The notes under the pieces: model-generated | What the model was told of the DNA's origin: nothing | The model's database searches: none | The model's input: only the letters and a program-made list of their open reading frames with translations | Program-made: the position numbers and the translations under genes | From: Pararhodonellum marinum | GTDB lineage: Bacteria; Bacteroidota; Bacteroidia; Cytophagales; Cyclobacteriaceae | DNA length: 64,000 nucleotides | Direction of reading: 5' to 3' | Assembly (NCBI RefSeq): GCF_015354735.1 | Contig: NZ_JACEFJ010000001.1 | Location: 620,001-684,000 of the forward strand | Shown: piece after piece, positions 16,751 to 25,300 of the stretch | How positions within the stretch are numbered: position 1 is the stretch's first letter | Layout of the letters: every line of letters begins with the position of its first letter

Positions 16751-17455
16751 TTTCTCATGGATTCCACGGATTTTCTTTTTTATGTGGTTATCTGTGCTAT
16801 CTGTGAGAAAAATAATAAGGTTTTAGGTTTTGATTGAGAAAAAAAATGGCTCACAGATTACACGGATTTGCACAGATTCTTTTTTCTGTGTTTATCTGTG
16901 CTATCTGTGAGAAAAATTGTAAGGGATTAGAATTTGATGGAGAAAGAAAGGATGGCTCACAGGTTCCACGGATTTTCACCGAATTCAAAAATCATCTGTG
17001 ATTATCTGTGTTATCTGTGAGAAAAGTAATAAGGTTTTAGGTTTTGATTGAGAAAAAAAATGGCTCACAGATTACACGGATTTGCACAGATTCTTTTTTC
17101 TGTGTTTATCTGTGCTATCTGTGAGAAAAATTGTAAGGTATTAGGATTTGATGGAGAAAGAAAGGATGGCTCACAGGTTCCACGGATTTTCTCCGAATTC
17201 AAAAATCATCTGTGGCTATCTGTGTTATCTGTGAGAAAAATAATAAGGTTTTAGGTTTTGATTGAGAAAAAAAATGGCTCACGGATTACACGGATTTTCT
17301 CCGAATTCAAAAATCATCTGTGGCTATCTGTGTTATCTGTGAGAAAAATAATAAGGTTTTAGGTTTTGATTGAGAAAAAAAATGGCTCACAGATTCCACG
17401 GATTTGCACAGATTTTTTTGTTTTTCTGTGGTTATCTGTGGAATCTGTGAGAAAT
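16751..17455 (+). repeat. Tandem hairpin array 2, seven ~108-bp units
   Basis: Seven units of the same type as array 1, in the same orientation, start near 16751, 16847, 16953, 17061, 17167, 17275 and 17383. Each has the CTCACAG...CCACGGAT arm, a loop, the ATCTGTGTTATCTGTGAG arm and the TTTTAGGTTTTGATTGAG spacer. Units 2-3 recur as units 4-5 with a 214-bp dimer period. The block CTCCGAATTCAAAAATCATC is shared with type B units of array 1, so the two arrays have exchanged or shared sequence. It lies between the 3' ends of two convergent genes (DoxX and the membrane gene at 17502), so both mRNAs could end inside it. Confidence 0.95.
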
Positions 17456-17501
17456 TTTTTTGATACTCTTAGGATATGGAGTTAAAAAAAAATTACAAGT
17501 A

Positions 17502-18038
17502 TCAATTCAATTGGAAGAACTTCTTTTTGGGATGGATATTTATCAATAATACATTAAGCAATAATAGGATACAGATACCAGGAATTCCGTTCATTACGGT
17601 ATCCAAGAAAAAAGCTACGGGATTTCCTCCCACAATGGGATAGAAAAAAAGCAGCATGGAGGACAGGTATACCGATCCCAGATAAGCCAAAGGTGCAGCC
17701 ATCCATTTCACTTCTTTTTGGGTCATAAGCAAATAGGATATGCACACGAATAAGGTCAATTCCAGCGTGAGGATAGATATCCATCCCCAATCGGGATTGC
17801 CTGTAAGTAAAAAGTTAAGCAATGGAGCCAGAAGTGCTACCGGAAGAGCCACCCTCCAACCGTACCATAACAAGGCAATAAATGGAATATAAAATAAAGG
17901 CAGTAAATAGGCACCCACAGGAACTCCCAAATATGGAGGAGCAAGGTGGATGAGAAAAGGAATCAATACTGCTATAATCAGTACCAAAGAGGTGGTTTTG
18001 ATCCATACAGCATTTTTTAGTAGGCCGATGGTTTGCAT
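17502..18038 (-). CDS. Six-helix membrane protein, paralogue of 24694-25227
   Basis: The 178-residue integral membrane protein has about six hydrophobic helices. A conserved core is readable: PVGAYLLPLFYIPFIALLWYGW, then VALPVALLAPLLNFLLTGNP. The second copy at 24694-25227 has the same core and by eye is identical at roughly half of its positions. Size and helix count resemble S components of ECF transporters, but I see no diagnostic motif, so the function stays open. Its stop is about 47 bp from the last unit of array 2. Confidence 0.78.
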   Translation of the reverse strand: MQTIGLLKNAVWIKTTSLVLIIAVLIPFLIHLAPPYLGVPVGAYLLPLFYIPFIALLWYGWRVALPVALLAPLLNFLLTGNPDWGWISILTLELTLFVCISYLLMTQKEVKWMAAPLAYLGSVYLSSMLLFFYPIVGGNPVAFFLDTVMNGIPGICILLLLNVLLINIHPKKKFFQLN

Positions 18039-18260
18039 ATTGGGTTCAAATAGGCTTTAAACCATGAAATTAATAATTATTTATTGGATTTTGCTAATAG
18101 ATTAAAATTTTTTCCATAAGAAAATGGGTCGTAATGATTTTTTGTAAAAATCATGGTTAAAAAAGTGTGCTAATTACTCTTATTAAGTATGATTTTTCTT
18201 TTTCTCTAACAGAAAAAGAAGTCAAGCTTTTTACTTGGTATGCTGTGCAAACCCAAAGGC

Positions 18261-18307
18261 ACCTTTCAACCTGTACTGTGGGTAAACCACAATACAGGTT
18301 GAAGGTA
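18261..18307 (-). terminator. Hairpin downstream of the ABC/M1 fusion gene
   Basis: CCTTTCAACCTGTA near 18262 pairs with TACAGGTTGAAGG near 18293, with one bulge, and CTGTGG/CCACA pair inside it. The hairpin begins 10 bp after the stop of the leftward gene ending at 18317. There is no strong T-tract behind it on the minus strand, so it may stabilise the mRNA end rather than terminate. Confidence 0.55.
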
Positions 18308-18316
18308 CCGGAATGA

Positions 18317-21300
18317 TTATTCTTCTGATATCCTTTTTACATTATCCTCAGGAAGTCGGTCAATCAAATAATTATATGGATCTATTCCCGCCTGATGTGG
18401 TTTTTCATTGACAGTGAAGGTAAAGGTATTTTCTGCCTGGGATATTTTGATTCTTTCGTAAACCAAAGGATTGCCCAATACCTTCTTGGCATCAGTTTGA
18501 GCAAATATGCCTACGTCTACATAATCATTCAGGGGAATTTCACTTTGTTTGCCAAGTGAATCTGCGCTGAACTTCTCTGAGAAGGTTTTCAAGGTCACTT
18601 CGTAAGTTTCCCCATTTTGAACATAGGTGGCTTCCATCACCCGATTGGAAAAAAGGGTGATGTTTTCAAAAAGATCTGAGATCAGATATTGCAAACTATC
18701 GGGTGTCACTTCCCTGAAGGCCTCCACCGCGGATATGGAAGTAGGATACAGGGGATCTTGATAGGCATGTTCCTGTATCAATTTTTGTAAAGCAAGGTTT
18801 ACTTGGTCCTCGCCAATCATTTCTTTAAGGTAATACATCACCACAGAGCCCTTGGCATAATGGATGTATCCTTGGTTTTCGGTTTCCATGATAGGTCTTT
18901 CCGCTTCAAATTCCCCGCTTCTGCCATTCAGGTAGCTGTTCATTTCGTAGCGGAGGAATTTTTTCATTTTGTCACGGCCATATTCTTTCTCCATGACCAT
19001 AAGGGCCGAGTACTGGGCGAAACTTTCACTCATCATTTCGGTACCGCGCATACTAGCCCCGATCAATTGGTGGGCCCAGTATTGGTGGCCCATTTCATGT
19101 GCCACCACGTAGTATACCAAGTCAATGTCATCTTCTGTCACGTTCCTTAGGTCTGTAATAAATCCAATTCCTTCACTGTAGGGCATGGTGCCTGGAAAGG
19201 CCTGTGCAAATGATGAATACCTTGGGAATTCAATAATGCGGCATTGTTTGTGGTAGTAGGGTCCGAAATTTTCTGTGTAATATTCCAAGGATTTTTCCAT
19301 ACTCCTGAGCATGTTGGGAACATTGTACTCATGCCCCTTGATGTAATAAACCTCTAGGTCTATGTCCTGCCATTTTTCTCTTGCTATCTCATACCTGGCA
19401 GAAATAAAGGAGTAGAAATTTAAGGAGCTTTTGTCCAGTTGGTATTCAAAGTACCTACGGCCATCTTCCTCCCATTCCCTAATCAGACTACCAGGGGCCA
19501 CCGCTATCTGGTCACTTGCCGTACTGATCACGGTGTTGACATCCACCCAGTCTGCATCGTTTGAAATATAGGTATTGGAGCGGGCTTTGTGGTTGTTTTC
19601 ATCCAGTCTGGGAAGCCTTTCCCTTCTGGGAAGGTCCATCTTGGCTCTTTTGTTTTTGTCTGAGATCTCGTAATTTCTGTTGTACCCAAAAGACGGCAAA
19701 ATGTTGGAGTTGTTGAAAAAGGTTCCGTTCTGGGTCAATGAGGTAAATGAAACACTGTTCTCAAATCCTTTGGTGATTTTGCTGAAAGTAACTTCAATGG
19801 CCATCGTGTCCCCGGCTTGCATGGGCTTGTCAAGGGTGTAGATGCGGTAATTTAATTTTTCATCATCCAAGGTTAAGTTTGCTCCTGGGATTTTGATTTC
19901 CAAAGAATCCGGAAGTGTTGGCAGGGTAAAATGAAAAGCCGGAATGCTGACCCCCGATTTATTGACTATCACGCCTTTCACTCGGGTGATCAAATCCCTG
20001 TCATATGGAAAGATGTCTATTTCATAGTCCAAGCTGATCCATCTCGGCTGAGCAATGTCCTCATATTGTTTGTAAGCCAATTCATAGGCCTTTTGCCTCC
20101 TTTCAGTCTCCTTGGGGGACAAATAGGTATTGAGTACTTCTGTATTGTAATAGACAAAGCCTGCGCAAAGGATAAATAGACCTCCAAAAACAGTCAACAA
20201 TCCACTTTGCCGTTTGATCCGGTCAAGGGCAAAACGGCTTCTTATTTTGAAGCCTGTTTCTTTTCCACGAACAAAAAATGCGTAGATAACCACACACAAT
20301 ATCAAAGAAAAGAAGGTCCAGTAAAGATTAAACCATACAAGACCCGGTATGAATGGCCCATATCCGTTCATGTCCGAATAAGTGGCGAAAGGGGTGCCTC
20401 CAAATTCCAGCATGTTGGAGTTGAGTTCCAATACAGACCAAATGAAGGAATTCAGGATGATAAAGGCCACAAAGGCAAAATAGGCAATATAGCGGTTGTT
20501 GATCAGGTAGTGAAACAGTAAAGCGATGACCACCAGGTAAGCAAACTGAAACATATCCAATACCAATAAAGACTGGGCATACACCTGAAGTTCATAGCGG
20601 GTGTAGCCATAAGAGGTCTGGGCGATCATACCCACCAAAATGGTACAGCACAAGACCACAAACAAGCTGATCAGCAACCCGATCAGTTTGGAGGTGAAAA
20701 GCATGCCTGTTCTTGACGGAGTGGCATCCTGGATTTCATTGATTTTGGCATCCCTTTCTTTCCACACCAGGACCCCTGAATAAAAGGTGATGATACCGAT
20801 GAGAAACAAATAAAATGAGCCTCTAATGGCATCAATCACATCATAGGTGACAGGGTAACGGGCTGTGCCGTAGTTGCCCGTAAAGCTGGTCAAGCTGGCG
20901 ATCAGGTTGATCAAACCGATCAAGACGATGATCATAAAGGTTTGGTTCTTGATGATGGCCTTGGTTTCAAAAACGATCATGTGCCAAAAAGCAGCCCATG
21001 AAAATCCAACCTTATCAGGTAGTGAGAAATTTTTTGCTTTTGGAATTGACTGTATTACTAGTTCTTCTACCTTCCTGCGTTTTTTGCTCACCTTTTCTTT
21101 CTTGGTATTGAAAGAAAATCGGGTGTACATGACCAATAAAAGTAAAAGGCTCAAACCTGTCCATACCAGTCGGTTCATCAGAAACTGACCCTCCAGCGCG
21201 GTAGCCGTCAGGTTTTTTTCGTCAATGGTTTTGTATTTGGATAGGGTGCTGAGCGGCTGAAATCCAAATGGATCCAATAAGTTGGCCAACCATTCTTTTT

Positions 21301-21895
21301 CAAGGTCAGCGGTAAATCCCTGGCTGACCACATAAAAGACCAGAATCAACATGGCACCAACAAAGGATACAATGTTGCTTCTAAAAACCACCGCAAGCGA
21401 ATATAAAATGACTCCGGCAATCAGGGTATTGGGAATGGCAAAAGAAAGTAAGCCCTGAAGGTGACCTTCCCAAATGACAGGCCCATACCGCTCAGGCTGC
21501 ACCCAAGGCATCAAGGGGCCAATCAAAGCCCCAAGAGAAACACCCAACAAAGGGATGATGGAAATGGTAAATGCTCCGATGAATTTTCCGAAAAAATAAT
21601 CTCTTTTTTTGATTGGCGAAGTAAAAATAAACTGATGCATGCCGGTACTGAAATCCCGGTTGGCTGTGGCATTCATAAAGGCGGTGGTCATCAGGAGAGC
21701 GATCAAGGACATGACACCGTAATAAGATTGGATGACTGAAGGGGCATTTTTATAGACACTGCCCACACCTCCACCAATCTGTACCTGATCAGAGGAAACC
21801 GCACCAAATACCAGTAGGGTAATGATCAACAAAAAGATCCAAAGCATGGGTGCCTTCAACCAATAATTCCATTCGTGTCTGATAAATTTCCACAT
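18317..21895 (-). CDS. ABC transporter permease fused to M1 family aminopeptidase
   Basis: The 1192-residue protein has two ABC-2-type membrane blocks (about 1-270 and 310-560) and a C-terminal soluble domain related to M1 zinc aminopeptidases (about 610-1180). The zinc site is HEMGH near residue 931, with the downstream Glu in MMSESFAQYSALM. The spacing between H and E is one residue longer than in classic M1 enzymes, as I recall for other fusions of this type. The peptidase domain should lie outside the cytoplasm. The ATPase is 20 bp upstream on the same strand, so both form one exporter operon. Substrate unknown; peptide export with trimming is inference. Confidence 0.9.
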   Translation of the reverse strand: MWKFIRHEWNYWLKAPMLWIFLLIITLLVFGAVSSDQVQIGGGVGSVYKNAPSVIQSYYGVMSLIALLMTTAFMNATANRDFSTGMHQFIFTSPIKKRDYFFGKFIGAFTISIIPLLGVSLGALIGPLMPWVQPERYGPVIWEGHLQGLLSFAIPNTLIAGVILYSLAVVFRSNIVSFVGAMLILVFYVVSQGFTADLEKEWLANLLDPFGFQPLSTLSKYKTIDEKNLTATALEGQFLMNRLVWTGLSLLLLLVMYTRFSFNTKKEKVSKKRRKVEELVIQSIPKAKNFSLPDKVGFSWAAFWHMIVFETKAIIKNQTFMIIVLIGLINLIASLTSFTGNYGTARYPVTYDVIDAIRGSFYLFLIGIITFYSGVLVWKERDAKINEIQDATPSRTGMLFTSKLIGLLISLFVVLCCTILVGMIAQTSYGYTRYELQVYAQSLLVLDMFQFAYLVVIALLFHYLINNRYIAYFAFVAFIILNSFIWSVLELNSNMLEFGGTPFATYSDMNGYGPFIPGLVWFNLYWTFFSLILCVVIYAFFVRGKETGFKIRSRFALDRIKRQSGLLTVFGGLFILCAGFVYYNTEVLNTYLSPKETERRQKAYELAYKQYEDIAQPRWISLDYEIDIFPYDRDLITRVKGVIVNKSGVSIPAFHFTLPTLPDSLEIKIPGANLTLDDEKLNYRIYTLDKPMQAGDTMAIEVTFSKITKGFENSVSFTSLTQNGTFFNNSNILPSFGYNRNYEISDKNKRAKMDLPRRERLPRLDENNHKARSNTYISNDADWVDVNTVISTASDQIAVAPGSLIREWEEDGRRYFEYQLDKSSLNFYSFISARYEIAREKWQDIDLEVYYIKGHEYNVPNMLRSMEKSLEYYTENFGPYYHKQCRIIEFPRYSSFAQAFPGTMPYSEGIGFITDLRNVTEDDIDLVYYVVAHEMGHQYWAHQLIGASMRGTEMMSESFAQYSALMVMEKEYGRDKMKKFLRYEMNSYLNGRSGEFEAERPIMETENQGYIHYAKGSVVMYYLKEMIGEDQVNLALQKLIQEHAYQDPLYPTSISAVEAFREVTPDSLQYLISDLFENITLFSNRVMEATYVQNGETYEVTLKTFSEKFSADSLGKQSEIPLNDYVDVGIFAQTDAKKVLGNPLVYERIKISQAENTFTFTVNEKPHQAGIDPYNYLIDRLPEDNVKRISEE

Positions 21896-21915
21896 TTTTT
21901 TAAGGGTTTTTGGTT

Positions 21916-22788
21916 TTAGACTAGTGCATTCAATTTTGCGAAAAATACATCTTCAAGGGTTTCTTCCGCTTGTACAAAACCACTGTTGAGTGGGACTTCT
22001 GAAAACACATGGATCTGCGGTTTTCCTCCCACCAACTTATTGCTGATCAACTGGAATTCCTTTTGGTAGTAGGGGAGGTCCTCTTTATTGACCCGCTTTT
22101 CAAAAACTCTACCTTTGATTTGATATAGCGCTTCATCCGTGGTGCCTTTATAAAGTACCTGACCTTTGTCCATGATGGCCATGTTGGTGCAGAGCTCTCT
22201 TACATCCTGAACAATGTGGGTGGATAAGATGACGATGGTCTGTTCGCCGATTTCCGCAAGGATGTTGTAGAAGCGGTTTCTTTCTCCCGGGTCGAGGCCT
22301 GCGGTTGGTTCGTCCACAATGACAAGTTTGGGGCTTCCAATGAGGCATTGTGCGATGCCAAACCTCTGCCGCATACCTCCCGAATAGCTGCTTACCGCTT
22401 TCTTGCGGTGTTCGAAGAGGTTGACTTTTTGGAGAAGGTAGTCCACCATTTCCTTTCTTTCTTTCGTTTGGTCAAATCCCTTAAGAATGGCAAGGTGGTG
22501 CAGCAAGTCCGTGGCTGACGTGCGTGGGTAAACGCCAAATTCCTGAGGCAGGTAGCCCAAAACCTTGCGGACGGCATCTTTGTCCTGTAGAACATTGATT
22601 TCTCCCAAATAGGCAGTGCCACTATCGGCCTCCTGCAGCGTGGCAAGAGTACGCATCAGGGAGGATTTACCGGCACCGTTGGGGCCCAGAAGACCAAACA
22701 TGCCCTTGTCGATTTCCAGACTCACCTGATTGAGGGCAATGACGCCGTTGCCATATTGTTTGTTAAGGTCGGTAATGGATAATTTCAT
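21916..22788 (-). CDS. ABC transporter ATP-binding protein
   Basis: A 290-residue ABC ATPase with Walker A GPNGAGKS (35-42), Q-loop at Q82, signature YSGGMRQ (135-141), Walker B LVIVDE (155-160) and switch His H191. The C-terminal ~70 residues are an extra regulatory region ending EETLEDVFFAKLN, as in CcmA/NatA-type exporters. I start it at ATG 22788; the longer frame to 22827 adds a non-conserved leader. The permease/M1 fusion begins 20 bp behind its stop, so it should power that exporter. A 16-bp perfect palindrome lies 116 bp upstream. Confidence 0.95.
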   Translation of the reverse strand: MKLSITDLNKQYGNGVIALNQVSLEIDKGMFGLLGPNGAGKSSLMRTLATLQEADSGTAYLGEINVLQDKDAVRKVLGYLPQEFGVYPRTSATDLLHHLAILKGFDQTKERKEMVDYLLQKVNLFEHRKKAVSSYSGGMRQRFGIAQCLIGSPKLVIVDEPTAGLDPGERNRFYNILAEIGEQTIVILSTHIVQDVRELCTNMAIMDKGQVLYKGTTDEALYQIKGRVFEKRVNKEDLPYYQKEFQLISNKLVGGKPQIHVFSEVPLNSGFVQAEETLEDVFFAKLNALV

Positions 22789-23215
22789 CGGATTTAATGA
22801 TTTAGGTAGGTGAAATTCTTCATGCAATTTTTTAATTTGCCCATAATAATGCCAAAATCAAAATGCTTTCAGACTGCACAGTTCGGCCGATCGTACTGTA
22901 ATAGTGACCGAATTCGGTCATAATAGCGGACACTTTTTGATCGCCAAGGTCTAGGATATGGGCTGTCTCATTTTACTTTTCTTTCTTTTTCGATGACCTA
23001 AATTGAGTATCGGAGACAAATTTTCCCCTTGAAAATACACCTATGCAGAAAAGTACGGGTTGAAAGACAGGAAAAACAGTTTTTTAACCACTATAGGCTT
23101 CTTTGGAAATCTTAAGAATGGCCTATGGCGACCAGTATTTATTAAAGGCCAATTTTAAGGTATGGAGAAAAAATAATGAATTGTTCCCAAAGCAAAAGGG
23201 ACTGTTTATTTGATC
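22789..23215. other. Intergenic region upstream of the ABC operon
   Basis: The 427 bp between the phosphoribosyltransferase/reductase fusion and the ABC operon hold the promoter side of the operon and the 3' end of the fusion gene. The notable element is the palindrome at 22905-22920. A shorter palindrome TCGGCCGA lies at about 22883-22890. I see no open frame worth calling. Confidence 0.55.
22905..22920. promoter_or_regulatory. 16-bp perfect palindrome, candidate operator
   Basis: TGACCGAATTCGGTCA is an exact inverted repeat, flanked by AATAG on the left and TAATAG on the right. It lies 116 bp upstream of the ABC ATPase start (22788). Perfect 16-bp symmetry in this AT-rich DNA suggests a dimeric regulator site. 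No regulator gene is adjacent, so the partner is unknown. Confidence 0.5.
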
Positions 23216-24667
23216 TTAAACCTTATAATATTCTACAAATCTTCCATCAAACCCGGCTACTTTTTCAACCAATTCCATCCTCTTTTTTTCATCTAGAGCT
23301 TTGAATTTAAGGGCGAGATCAATTTTCTCCTGTAGCATTTCTGCATGATCCGCGCCAGTTACAAGTACTGAGATCGGAAGTGACCAAGAAAAGTAAAGTG
23401 CTTCCTCTACGGTCAATGCATTGGGAACAATTTTCGGTTTGTCACCATGATTAAAATGGGAGGTCCCTCCAAAAAATCCCCCATTGGCTAAAGTCTTCAT
23501 GGCGATGGGGGCCATCCCTTTTGCTGAAAGTTTGGGCAATACATTGGTGATAAAACTTTTGTAATTCGGATCAAAAGCATTGATAGGCATCTGACAGACT
23601 TGTAAAGCATCTGTGCTTTCCAACATCCTCAGGTGGGCTTTGTAATCCGAATGGCCGGAGAATCCAACATATTTTACCTTACCGCTTTTCTGGGCCTCCA
23701 ATACCACATCGAGCACGCCGTTTTTGATTCTGCTGTCCACATCTGAAGGACTGCTGACCGCATGGATAAACCAAAGGTCAAGGTAATCGGTGTTCATTCT
23801 TTTTAAGCTGCCCTCAAGATGTTCTCTTGCTGTTTTACCATCTCTAGCGGTGGTTTTGCTTTGTAAAAATGCGATGTCCCTGTATTTGGGGGTAAGGAAC
23901 ATGCCGTACCGCTTTTCGGACAATCCACCCCCATACGATTCGGCATTGTCAAAAAACCTAACCCCGCCTTCCAAAGCTGTTTCAATGGTCTTTTGGGCTT
24001 CTTTTTCGCTCATTCTAGCAATATGCGCTCCACCCATACCCAACATAGTGACCGAAGTTCCTGTATTTCCAAATTTCCTTTTAGGCAAAAGATTTCCCAA
24101 TCGGTCTTTTTCAACTGTGTTGGTGTTAGAAAGAATGTTACCAAAACCATCAGTCAATGATTTTCCGGTTATCGGGAGCATTAATCCAGCAGTCAAGCTT
24201 GCCAGGGATTTTAAAAAAGACCTTCTATCTTTTTGGTCTTCCTGAATGGCATTTTTCTGCATCTTCCATGGCCATTCCACACAGGTATTGATTTCAGGAA
24301 ATAGGACATGGTCTGCTTTACCTTTAAATACAAATGTCGTTACTTTATAATCCTCCAGCCTTTCTTTGACAGTTTCTAATGTTTTCCCGGTGACCGATAC
24401 ATCATCTACCAACAAGATTTTTGAACCTTTTTCTATCGGAATTTCCAAACTAACCAAAACTTCAGGCAACTCCCTTTGGGGGATGTTTTCATCGTCGCGG
24501 TAGTTGACATCAATGATATATAGCTTGCGACCCATTTTTTCCGCTACCATTTTTGCCGGTATGGTACCTCCTCTTCCTATCCCAATGACCAAATCAGTTC
24601 CAGGAATCGGGTAGCTGTTCAGTCTTTGTTGGATGGTTTTCAGGGAAAGTGGTTGCTTGCTTGACAT
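23216..24667 (-). CDS. Phosphoribosyltransferase fused to a Tat-signal aldo/keto reductase
   Basis: One frame of 483 codons holds two unrelated parts. Residues 1-135 are a PRTase-type domain with the PRPP loop VDDVSVTGKTLE (87-98) and an IGRGG motif (30-34). Residues 136-483 start with a twin-arginine signal (DRRSFLKSL at 147-155, then a hydrophobic stretch) followed by an aldo/keto reductase with D240, Y245, K271 and H302 as the catalytic tetrad. A Tat signal should be N-terminal, so the fusion is odd. An internal ATG at 24262 (M136), preceded by GGAAG, would give the reductase its own start. It could be a true fusion, or two in-frame genes without a stop between them. Confidence 0.85.
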   Translation of the reverse strand: MSSKQPLSLKTIQQRLNSYPIPGTDLVIGIGRGGTIPAKMVAEKMGRKLYIIDVNYRDDENIPQRELPEVLVSLEIPIEKGSKILLVDDVSVTGKTLETVKERLEDYKVTTFVFKGKADHVLFPEINTCVEWPWKMQKNAIQEDQKDRRSFLKSLASLTAGLMLPITGKSLTDGFGNILSNTNTVEKDRLGNLLPKRKFGNTGTSVTMLGMGGAHIARMSEKEAQKTIETALEGGVRFFDNAESYGGGLSEKRYGMFLTPKYRDIAFLQSKTTARDGKTAREHLEGSLKRMNTDYLDLWFIHAVSSPSDVDSRIKNGVLDVVLEAQKSGKVKYVGFSGHSDYKAHLRMLESTDALQVCQMPINAFDPNYKSFITNVLPKLSAKGMAPIAMKTLANGGFFGGTSHFNHGDKPKIVPNALTVEEALYFSWSLPISVLVTGADHAEMLQEKIDLALKFKALDEKKRMELVEKVAGFDGRFVEYYKV

Positions 24668-24693
24668 GATGCTTTGGGTCTTTGGATTGTGGT

Positions 24694-25227
24694 CTATTTT
24701 GAGGACATCCAGTATGGAGGCCTATATTTTAGCAGCATGAAATTCAACAACAACAAAATCCCGATGCCAGGCAATGCCCTTGCCAAGGAACCGAAGAAAA
24801 ATTCCAAAGGAGCAACGAGCATAAGGGGGAAGACAAAAAGTAACATTGTTGAAATCACCTTTGCACCGATGTAACCTAGGGGAGCTGCTGTCCACTTTAA
24901 GACATTATGCTTGAGCAGAATAAAAGCGATTCCCGTAAACAAGACCAATTCAGTGGTCAGTACCAGTAAAAATCCCCATTGCGGGTTACCTGTTAACATA
25001 AAATTGAGGATGGGGGCGAGGATGGCGACAGGTAGAGCAACCTTCCAATTGTAAATAAAAAGAGCAATGAATGGAATATAAAACATGGGGAGGAGATAAG
25101 CCCCTACAGGGTAGCCATTATGTGGTGGAATCAAATGAACAAAAAATGGAAAAGAAGCAGCAACCACTAAAATCAAGCCCGTGATTTTTAAATAGGAAAT
25201 ACCTTCAAGCTCTCTGACATTTTCCAT
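24694..25227 (-). CDS. Six-helix membrane protein, paralogue of 17502-18038
   Basis: The 177-residue polytopic protein matches the one at 17502-18038 in the core YPVGAYLLPMFYIPFIAL and in VALPVAILAPILNFMLTGNP, with the same overall length and helix count. It ends 27 bp before the start of the phosphoribosyltransferase/reductase gene on the same strand, so they are probably in one transcript. As with its paralogue, an ECF-S-like fold is possible but unproven. Confidence 0.78.
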   Translation of the reverse strand: MENVRELEGISYLKITGLILVVAASFPFFVHLIPPHNGYPVGAYLLPMFYIPFIALFIYNWKVALPVAILAPILNFMLTGNPQWGFLLVLTTELVLFTGIAFILLKHNVLKWTAAPLGYIGAKVISTMLLFVFPLMLVAPLEFFFGSLARALPGIGILLLLNFMLLKYRPPYWMSSK

Positions 25228-25300
25228 GGGGTAGGGAAGTTATTGGAGATTTCAATTTACAGAATATTGAATGAAAGGACAATTTCTGTAAACCCGTAAA

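Noticed and set aside
18134-18154. ATGATTTTT-TGT-AAAAATCAT hairpin as a terminator
   Set aside because: Very AT-rich and weak; it lies between the 18038 start and the stronger hairpin at 18261-18307, and cannot be separated from chance.
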